The notes under the pieces are model-generated. The model was given only the letters and a program-made list of their open reading frames with translations. It was not told the DNA's origin and made no database searches. The translations under genes and the position numbers were made by a program. This document shows positions 58,747 through 64,000 of a DNA stretch of 64,000 nucleotides, in pieces. Source of the stretch: an uncultured Desulfobacter sp. (GTDB lineage: Bacteria > Desulfobacterota > Desulfobacteria > Desulfobacterales > Desulfobacteraceae); contig NZ_OY781882.1 of assembly GCF_963677125.1 (NCBI RefSeq), forward strand, positions 3,480,501 through 3,544,500. Direction: 5' to 3'. Position 1 is the stretch's first letter. Every line of letters starts with the position of its first letter.

Positions 58747-58987
58747 TCCTGGCCTCAGTAATAATTTCGCTCACTGATTGGGCAACAAATTCTCCCCGTT
58801 TAACTTGCTCAGCACCAATCGATAACCGTTCTCTTAACATTTCAAGTTTCATGTGCTGTACTAATTCTTCATTTTTTTCCCAGAACCGTAAAGCGTCCCG
58901 AATCACTTCACTGGCATTGTTGTAATAACCTGATGCTACTTTTTGTTTAACCCGGGTTTCAAGCTCAGGTGTTAGTGAGATATGCAT
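58739..58987 (-). CDS. parD: ParD-family antitoxin
   Basis: This 82-residue protein has a ribbon-helix-helix N-terminus (HISLTPELETRVKQKVASGY, NNASEVIRDALRFWEK) and a ParE-binding helical tail. ATG 58987 follows AAGGAGG; the longer frame to 59104 crosses the promoter and is not used. It should repress its own promoter with ParE. Confidence 0.92.
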   Translation of the reverse strand: MHISLTPELETRVKQKVASGYYNNASEVIRDALRFWEKNEELVQHMKLEMLRERLSIGAEQVKRGEFVAQSVSEIITEARNA

Positions 58988-59015
58988 ACGAGCCTCCTTA
59001 TCTATTTGAATACTA

Positions 59016-59043
59016 ATTATAGCCAAACTACAAGCATTGTCAA
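59016..59043 (-). promoter_or_regulatory. Promoter of parDE
   Basis: Consensus TTGACA (59043-59038) and TATAAT (59021-59016) are separated by 16 bp on the minus strand, 30 bp before parD. It is a strong promoter, as usual for an autoregulated toxin-antitoxin operon. Confidence 0.85.
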
Positions 59044-59237
59044 TCTTTGGAAAAACACATCTATAAGATTCGGAAGACCTATTGAGTATGATACTTTTTG
59101 CCAATGGTTATTGAGACGGTCATCCCTGCTGAAAGTTGATAAGTTTGACTATAACATCCCTAATCCCAAAAGGATCTTTCATTTTATCCACGCATGGGTA
59201 AAATGGTTTTAAATCAATCATTATCTACGAGGGAAAA

Positions 59238-60419
59238 ATGGAATCAAAAATAATCAATTTTACGAGAAAAGAATTATATGACCAAGTGTGGTCTACACCT
59301 ATGATAAAGCTTGCAAAGCAGTATGGGTTGTCAGACCGTGGGCTGGCAAAAATATGTAAAAAACACAATATTCCATGCCCACCACGTGGATACTGGGCAA
59401 AACTTCAAGCGGGTCAAAAGGTTAAAAAAATACCGCTACCAAAATCGGAAAGTAACGACGTTATAAGACTCGAAGATTCTCCCGTTAAAAAACCAGAAAA
59501 GAGGATCGCCGAAGACTTCATTGAGAAAAATGAAATTGAATCGATTCCAGTCAAAAAAACTTTAAAAGGGGCTCATCCTTTAATAAGACAGACATCCGAT
59601 TATTTTAAAACGGTTTCGAAAAAAGCAGATGAAATGTTAGAACCACCAAAAGATAAATATCTTGATATCACAGTTTCTCCAGGGGCTCTTAGAAGAGGCC
59701 TTCTCATTATGGATGCCGTTATTAGAGTGCTTGAGTCAAAAGGTTTCCCTGTAGTCATCGAAAACTCTAGAACCCAGGTTAGAATCTTTGATATAAATAT
59801 TAAATTTCTGCTGAAAGAAGAATACAAAACTGTTCCTAAAAAACCCAAAGACCACGATTTGGATTTCGGTTATCGATTCGGATATACGAGTAAGTATAGC
59901 AACCATAGTTATGATAGGGTCCCCTCCGGTATTCTATGCCTCTCAATAGATGAATGGGTTGGTGGTCATGGTACCCAGCAGAAGAACTGGCGTGATATAA
60001 AGTCTGCAGTTCTTGAGGATCGGCTAACAAAATTCATGTCAGGGCTAATACAAATTGCGGCAAAAAAAAGTGAAGAAACCAGACAGCGCAAAGAAGAAGA
60101 ACGGTTAAAAGAAGAACGCAAAAAAAGCCTTCAGCAGCAAGTTGAAGAGTACAATTTCGAAAAAAATCGTGTTTCTTGCTTGCTTGATGATTCTGACAAC
60201 TGGAACAAGGCATTTGCGTTAAGGCGGTACATCGCCGAGGTTGAAAAATGTTTAAAAAACGGAGAGAGCATCCCCTTTATCGAAGCAAGCGCTGAGGATT
60301 GGATTGAATGGGCGAAAAACCAGGCAGATCGGCTTGATCCCTTGAAGGATAGTCCACCCTCAATTCTGGATCATGCTGAAGAACTTGAAAGAGCCAGTCA
60401 AAGGCAGAACTGGTGGTAA
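59238..60419 (+). CDS. Conserved protein of unknown function with HTH-like N-terminus
   Basis: The protein has 393 residues. Residues ~8-60 (FTRKELYDQVWSTPMIKLAK, YGLSDRGLAKICKKHNIPCP, PRGYWAKLQAGQKVKKIPLP) resemble a helix-turn-helix found in proteins of mobile and defence regions. A variable middle follows, then a core (ALRRGLLIMDAVIRVLESKG) and a Lys/Glu-rich coiled coil near residues 280-325. The C-terminal ADWIEWAKNQADRLDPL is also family-like. I do not know its function. GAGGGAAAAATG marks the start. A truncated small gene follows 2 bp later. Confidence 0.7.
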   Translation: MESKIINFTRKELYDQVWSTPMIKLAKQYGLSDRGLAKICKKHNIPCPPRGYWAKLQAGQKVKKIPLPKSESNDVIRLEDSPVKKPEKRIAEDFIEKNEIESIPVKKTLKGAHPLIRQTSDYFKTVSKKADEMLEPPKDKYLDITVSPGALRRGLLIMDAVIRVLESKGFPVVIENSRTQVRIFDINIKFLLKEEYKTVPKKPKDHDLDFGYRFGYTSKYSNHSYDRVPSGILCLSIDEWVGGHGTQQKNWRDIKSAVLEDRLTKFMSGLIQIAAKKSEETRQRKEEERLKEERKKSLQQQVEEYNFEKNRVSCLLDDSDNWNKAFALRRYIAEVEKCLKNGESIPFIEASAEDWIEWAKNQADRLDPLKDSPPSILDHAEELERASQRQNWW

Positions 60420-60421
60420 GT

Positions 60422-60571
60422 ATGAAAACTGCAAAAACACCAAAGGATCTGAAACCTTTCATAAAGCTCTGCAAATCTTGTAAATTATTCGAGGTGCAAA
60501 AATGGATTGAAGATGGCAAGCCTTTTCTTCTTCCAGATAAAAAGGCAGGCAACCTGTACTTTTTTGATTAG
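60422..60571 (+). pseudogene. Short (49-codon) frame, possibly truncated ankyrin-type gene
   Basis: ATG 60422 opens FIKLCKSCKLFEVQKWIEDG and KPFLLPDKKAGNLYFFD, then TAG. The pattern (element number, then WI..GKP) resembles the first repeat of ankyrin-type proteins that normally continue far longer. It begins 2 bp after the preceding gene, so it was probably cotranscribed. Truncation is inferred. Confidence 0.4.
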
Positions 60572-60649
60572 GTATGAAAGCGTGGGATTTCCGGCTGGAT
60601 TTTAGGTTAAAAAGCGCGCTTCTTTAGAATTGAGACGATGGGATATTTT

Positions 60650-61015
60650 CTATTTGGAAGTAGGTTCAACACAAACGCCCTGGCAGCGTTCGGGAAGCAT
60701 AGAGTCCACTTTTTTCCGGATACTATCATTCATGTATCCGTACAATTGGCTGATTAGCAGGGCCATGACGGCCAGGTCATCAGCAAAACCTATTCCGGGG
60801 ATAGGATCGGGGATCGCATCCAGAGGGCAAATTAAATACCCCAAGCCCCCTATAATGGCCGTCTTTGCCCACAAAGGCGTGGACGATTCTTTGAGCAGAA
60901 CATACAGTGTAAAAGCGGCCCTCAATACTGAACATCCTGCTGTTTCCGGCATTTGGGTTATTTTATTCCAGAAATTTTGATCTGAATATGAACCACTATA
61001 ATCTTTTTGAGTCAT
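60650..61015 (-). CDS. DUF1232 (YkvA-like) membrane protein
   Basis: This 121-residue protein carries the DUF1232 signature WAKTAIIGGLGYLICPLDAI and PDPIPGIGFADDLAVMALL, forming one or two membrane helices. The function of this family is not known. Its start overlaps the stop of the upstream gene by 4 bp. A recombined copy sharing the first ~46 residues lies at 54892. Confidence 0.85.
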   Translation of the reverse strand: MTQKDYSGSYSDQNFWNKITQMPETAGCSVLRAAFTLYVLLKESSTPLWAKTAIIGGLGYLICPLDAIPDPIPGIGFADDLAVMALLISQLYGYMNDSIRKKVDSMLPERCQGVCVEPTSK

Positions 61016-61563
61016 GATGCTATTCTCCGGTGCTGTAAAGGTTCACCTTCATAAAGATATTTTTTCAGAATCGGCAATGAGGATTGCGTATGTCCGTTTC
61101 TCTGCTGCAGACTTCTGGCAAGCTTGGCGGCCTCATGAGCGGTCAGTGGTAGCAGCACTGATTCTTTTATTTGTTGCAGGCACCAACCCTTCCGGGAATG
61201 ATAATATAATTTTTCAACACGAATCAGATCATGGGAAGTGGTGGAGTTGGGGGACTTTTTCTCCGCGACCAAGATGTTTCTTTCGGACCACACCCGACAT
61301 TCAGAGACACCAAAATATTCCTGGAGCTGAAGGCTGAAATTGTGTTTTTTCAGCCAGCTTTTGGCTGTATTAGGGCCGATCCAGTGGGAAATTGTCTGAC
61401 TATCGTTTCCATGGGTCGGGCGGATATACTGCAACCATTGTCCGTCCTGCGATCTGTATAATCCGACGGATATTCTGCCTGAAAATGCTGTCATACTTTG
61501 CGTTTCAGCGATCAGGGATGCGGTCGACAAATCATACCACACACCGTTAAGCTTTCTTCTCAT
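61012..61563 (-). CDS. Unknown protein upstream of the DUF1232 gene
   Basis: The 183-residue soluble protein is Trp- and Ser-rich (TAFSGRISVGLYRSQDGQWL, ISHWIGPNTAKSWLKKH, CRVWSERNILVAEKK), with a Leu-rich C-terminal helix (LTAHEAAKLARSLQQRNGH). No family is recognised. It forms a two-gene operon with the DUF1232 protein, and the first third is duplicated at 55337. Conservation in both modules suggests it belongs with them. Confidence 0.7.
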   Translation of the reverse strand: MRRKLNGVWYDLSTASLIAETQSMTAFSGRISVGLYRSQDGQWLQYIRPTHGNDSQTISHWIGPNTAKSWLKKHNFSLQLQEYFGVSECRVWSERNILVAEKKSPNSTTSHDLIRVEKLYYHSRKGWCLQQIKESVLLPLTAHEAAKLARSLQQRNGHTQSSLPILKKYLYEGEPLQHRRIAS

Positions 61564-61819
61564 CTGTATTTCCTTTTGTTTGTTAAAAGTAATGGACCAT
61601 CTAAAATATTATATGGGTTTATAATGTTTGTTTTGACGGGAAGGACTTTGTAGTGAGTGACTTAGGTTAAAGTCAGGGCTTGATTAGGAAGAACAAAAAG
61701 TTATATAAATCTTATGATGTATTTTTTACACCACTAAGGTACTGTTGCTGTAAAAATGGTCAACATGGATGACCGTAATGCTGATCAAGTTCCTATAAAA
61801 TTTAAATTATGGGTTGTTA
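61564..61819. other. Upstream border of module 2
   Basis: The first ~85 bases match 55511-55590 (TTAAAAGTAATG, AATATTATATGGG, TTGTTTTGACGGGA). The remaining 165 bases before the membrane-sensor gene show no match to module 1 and no gene. Confidence 0.5.
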
Positions 61820-62734
61820 ATGATTTCAAATGCTATCTCTCACGTCAAAAATTTCATTCTAAAATTTGCCCCAATACAACCTGCTGGAAATATTTTTTTA
61901 GCAATTGGATGTGCCAATATTCTCAACAAACCGGCAGCCAAAACACATATGGTTATTGCAGGTGTTCTCCTCGTAATTTCAGGGTGGATTATTGAACGTC
62001 TGACATATATAAAATCTGAAAAAAAGAATGAAGAGCTGATATTACAAAATAAAGAACTAAAATCTCATGTAATAGATATTGAGAAGCTTCAGCAGGAAAA
62101 CAACCTTTTAAATTCAAACCTGAAAAAGGCGATAAATGACAAGGCCGATACATGGTTAAAAACCACAGCGAATCGGTTTCAACTTCAGCGAACAGATCGA
62201 ATTTCAATTTATTATATCAAAAATAATTTTTTCTACATGCTATCTCGCTATTCAGTCAATGAGAAGTATAAGCTCAAGCATAGACTTAGGTTCATGCAGT
62301 CTCAGAGTGCTCTTTGTCAAGCTTGGGAGAATGGGAAACATATAAATTTAGATAAGATCCCTCATTATGGTAATACAAAAAAAGAAAAGAATGCGTATTT
62401 TAAAGCCATGAAGGATTATTATGGATATGATGAAGAAAAAACAAAAAAATTAACAATGAAAAGTTGCGTATATATCGCATTTTCGATAAAGAAAAGTGGT
62501 GATACTTTAGGTCTTGTCCTTATTGAATCTACACTGAGAGATCGCTTCTGCGCTGATGATGTTTCCAATTTAAGCAGTTATTGCGTTACTGAAAATAAAG
62601 ATTTTGTAGTTCAATTTATTGAAGAAGGCATTAAATATGGACCTCATATTAACGACTCTTTGATAAAAAAAGACCTAACAGAGCAAGAGTTTATGGATAA
62701 TTTTGAAAATGAAAAGGAAAACACTTATGAATAA
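61820..62734 (+). CDS. Membrane-anchored sensor-like protein paired with Panacea antitoxin
   Basis: The 304-residue protein has a TM helix near residues 45-65 (HMVIAGVLLVISGWIIERLT), a coiled coil (~68-110; NEELILQNKELKSHVIDIEK) and a soluble domain of ~170 residues (DRISIYYIKNNFFYMLSRYS, VYIAFSIKKSGDTLGLVLIE) that resembles a GAF fold. There is no recognisable catalytic motif. It overlaps the Panacea gene by 8 bp, so it is the candidate toxin or effector of that pair. ATG 61820 is chosen; the ribosome site is weak. Confidence 0.6.
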   Translation: MISNAISHVKNFILKFAPIQPAGNIFLAIGCANILNKPAAKTHMVIAGVLLVISGWIIERLTYIKSEKKNEELILQNKELKSHVIDIEKLQQENNLLNSNLKKAINDKADTWLKTTANRFQLQRTDRISIYYIKNNFFYMLSRYSVNEKYKLKHRLRFMQSQSALCQAWENGKHINLDKIPHYGNTKKEKNAYFKAMKDYYGYDEEKTKKLTMKSCVYIAFSIKKSGDTLGLVLIESTLRDRFCADDVSNLSSYCVTENKDFVVQFIEEGIKYGPHINDSLIKKDLTEQEFMDNFENEKENTYE

Positions 62735-63203
62735 ATTGGAAAGTGTTATGGCATATTTCATAATCAATTATCCCAATAAGCAAGAGCTATCAAATGCAAG
62801 ACTAACCAAGTTGGTTTATCTTGCAGATTGGTTTTCTGCGTTGATTTTAAAAGAGCAGATGACTTCTATTAAGTGGGTATTCAATCATTATGGCCCTTTT
62901 GTTCATGACATTGAAAATTCGGCTATTTCAAATCCTAATTTTGAGATGCAGACCGGGCAGAACATGTTTGGTAATATGAAAAACACCATAACTTATAGCG
63001 GAGATACAAATAAAATTGAATTGCTCCCAGATGAAAAGAAAATAATCCAACTCATAATTCGAAAAACACAGCCATTGTATTTTAACGATTTTATAGACTA
63101 TGTATACTCAACCTATCCGGTATCAGCTAACGAAAGATACGCCCGCCTTAAACTTGTAGAGCTTGCTGAAGAATATCGGAACCTCAAAAATAAAAATCAA
63201 TAG
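62727..63203 (+). CDS. Panacea (DUF4065/SocA-like) domain protein, probable antitoxin
   Basis: The 158-residue protein carries the DUF4065 pattern: ARLTKLVYLADWFSALILKE, WVFNHYGPFVHDIENSAI, then a helical C-terminus (FIDYVYSTYPVSANERYARL). Panacea domains neutralise many unrelated toxins, including membrane-active ones, in panAT operons. ATG 62727 starts inside the end of the preceding gene (8-bp overlap). Its gene ends 15 bp before the tRNA-Glu direct repeat. Confidence 0.8.
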   Translation: MNKLESVMAYFIINYPNKQELSNARLTKLVYLADWFSALILKEQMTSIKWVFNHYGPFVHDIENSAISNPNFEMQTGQNMFGNMKNTITYSGDTNKIELLPDEKKIIQLIIRKTQPLYFNDFIDYVYSTYPVSANERYARLKLVELAEEYRNLKNKNQ

Positions 63204-63217
63204 AAACGCTCAAGAAA

Positions 63218-63355
63218 CCCTATTGCACAAAGATAAAATTGCTAAAGGACCGGAGGTGGACCGGAAAAACAAAAAGGATTTCGGGGCAATCCCTGAAATC
63301 CTTGTGTTTTATGGTGATCCCACCGGGAATCGAACCCGGGTTTCCGGCGTGAGAG
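63218..63355. repeat. Right att-like direct repeat at tRNA-Glu
   Basis: This is the second copy of the ~139-bp sequence at 57253-57391. Here it includes the 3' 44 bases of the intact tRNA-Glu and 95 bp of downstream DNA with the tRNA terminator. Confidence 0.9.
63265..63303 (-). terminator. Terminator of tRNA-Glu
   Basis: On the minus strand, AAGGATTTC and GAAATCCTT (63274-63303) form a stem followed by TTTGTTTTT. The same hairpin is copied at 57310-57339. Confidence 0.85.
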
Positions 63356-63386
63356 GCCAGCGTCCTGACCGCTAGACGATGGGACC
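63312..63386 (-). tRNA. tRNA-Glu (anticodon CTC)
   Basis: The cloverleaf is complete: acceptor GGTCCCA/TGGGATC (one G-U), D arm with AGCGGTCA loop, anticodon arm CTGGC-CTCTCAC-GCCGG, T arm CCGGG-TTCGATT-CCCGG, discriminator A and encoded CCA. It reads GAG codons. Confidence 0.96.
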
Positions 63387-63505
63387 ATGTAAACTTTAGA
63401 AGTGATTATTTATAATGCTTGGATTCAAAAGTCAATAAAAATTAAATTCAATGTATCCCACATCAATGAGAAATCCATGACTCCAGCGCATGTTACCCTC
63501 TGAAT

Positions 63506-63724
63506 TTATTTTGGATTAAAATTTTTACGGGTGCCTTTTTTGGCGCCCAGGGCAAAGTAGAAAAGCCAGCCGATGACTGGGACAATAGCCACAAGGTGCC
63601 AGACAAATTTTTCTTTAGGTGTTGAGAAATCTTTCTTCAGCAGATCAATTAATGCAAGCATGGTCAGGACAAAGGAAACGCCGACAATGAGAAGTACATA
63701 TAAAACAAGCTCTTTGGGTGTCAT
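63506..63724 (-). CDS. PLDc_N-type small membrane protein
   Basis: This 72-residue protein has two TM helices (residues ~7-27 and ~43-60). LALIDLLKKDF and KFVWHLVAIVPVIGWLFYFALG match the 'phospholipase D nuclease N-terminal' module, which also occurs alone as a small membrane protein of unknown role. No ribosome site stands out; start at 63724. Confidence 0.8.
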   Translation of the reverse strand: MTPKELVLYVLLIVGVSFVLTMLALIDLLKKDFSTPKEKFVWHLVAIVPVIGWLFYFALGAKKGTRKNFNPK

Positions 63725-63796
63725 TTTATTTTTCCGATTTTTTATAAACCAACGGATATTGGTCTTACGTTTTTGTTGCAGGTCAAATATTTGCCT

Positions 63797-64000
63797 TTAT
63801 TTTAATTTATCTGAAATCTTGAGCAGTGCATCTACATAATAGTTGGAGTGGTTGTACCGGAACAGGACTTCATGCTGGCGCTGACGGCTCAAACCCGATT
63901 TCCAACCGTGGTGTTTTAAGTAATTGGCCACTGAAAAAATGGCGTCATCGTGATCAAACAAATCCACCTTCCCATCCTGATTACCGTCCCTGGCCAACAT
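63797..64000 (-). CDS. Lytic murein transglycosylase (MltB family), C-terminal part only
   Basis: The last 67 codons are inside the window; the 5' end lies beyond 64000. ARDGNQDGKVDLFDHDDAIF, SVANYLKHHGWKSGL and RYNHSNYYVDALLKISDKL are the end of MltB-type lytic transglycosylases, which cleave peptidoglycan in the periplasm. Confidence 0.85.
   Translation of the reverse strand: MLARDGNQDGKVDLFDHDDAIFSVANYLKHHGWKSGLSRQRQHEVLFRYNHSNYYVDALLKISDKLK

Noticed and set aside
1..64000. CRISPR array linked to the CARF domain of RtcR
   Set aside because: No regularly spaced direct repeats or cas genes were found; the CARF domain here belongs to RtcR.

Overview
The window looks like a chromosomal segment of a strictly anaerobic deltaproteobacterium, most likely a sulfate reducer of the Desulfobacterales. 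This is inferred from gene content: a one-chain pyruvate:ferredoxin oxidoreductase, PEP synthase, a tungstate ABC importer, a flavin/Fe-S dienoyl-CoA-reductase-type enzyme and a σ54-driven RNA-repair operon. No rRNA or taxonomic marker is present, so the placement is tentative.

Region 1 (1-37 kb) is mostly compact housekeeping DNA. It holds a mechanosensitive channel (cut by the left edge), nifJ, a double-Cache chemoreceptor, a CBS-protein/ppsA operon, pyruvate/acetoin dehydrogenase E1 subunits, a NifU-type scaffold, the tungstate importer wtpABC, a motAB-like pair, an MFS exporter with a YgiQ radical-SAM enzyme, a FadR-type regulator, a two-domain CDP-alcohol phosphatidyltransferase, a CDF metal exporter fused to a NifX-like domain, a methyltransferase, an old-yellow-enzyme oxidoreductase, a STAS protein, the 4.5S SRP RNA, grpE-dnaK, an acyl-CoA ligase, lolA and nadA. 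Short interspersed repeats with hairpin structure lie between several of these genes.

Region 2 (37-43 kb) is an RNA-repair locus. RtcR (CARF domain plus σ54 activator) is divergent from a clear -24/-12 promoter. The predicted transcript begins with a structured RNA containing a tRNA-like module, continues through the remains of a slipin gene, and then encodes RtcA and RtcB. A PilZ protein, two Hsp20 chaperones, an IS200-type insertion and a J-domain protein follow.

Region 3 (44-64 kb) is more AT-rich and accessory. It holds decayed genes (LysE exporter, ECF sigma factor, DUF2958-like protein, zeta toxin), a persulfide-sensor-like ArsR repressor with two YeeE/YedE halves, and several candidate defence or toxin-antitoxin pairs: AAA ATPase + DUF4276, two-helix membrane protein + TIR, ParD/ParE, and membrane sensor + Panacea (DUF4065). 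The 3' half of a tRNA-Glu gene is duplicated about 6 kb from the intact tRNA. A DUF1232 locus is also duplicated. The result is two parallel modules with the same borders and different cargo: a TIR cassette in one, a Panacea cassette in the other. No integrase is visible.

The most notable systems are the rtc operon with its tRNA-like leader RNA and the twin cargo modules at tRNA-Glu. Functional names are read from motifs in the translated sequence; no database search was possible.
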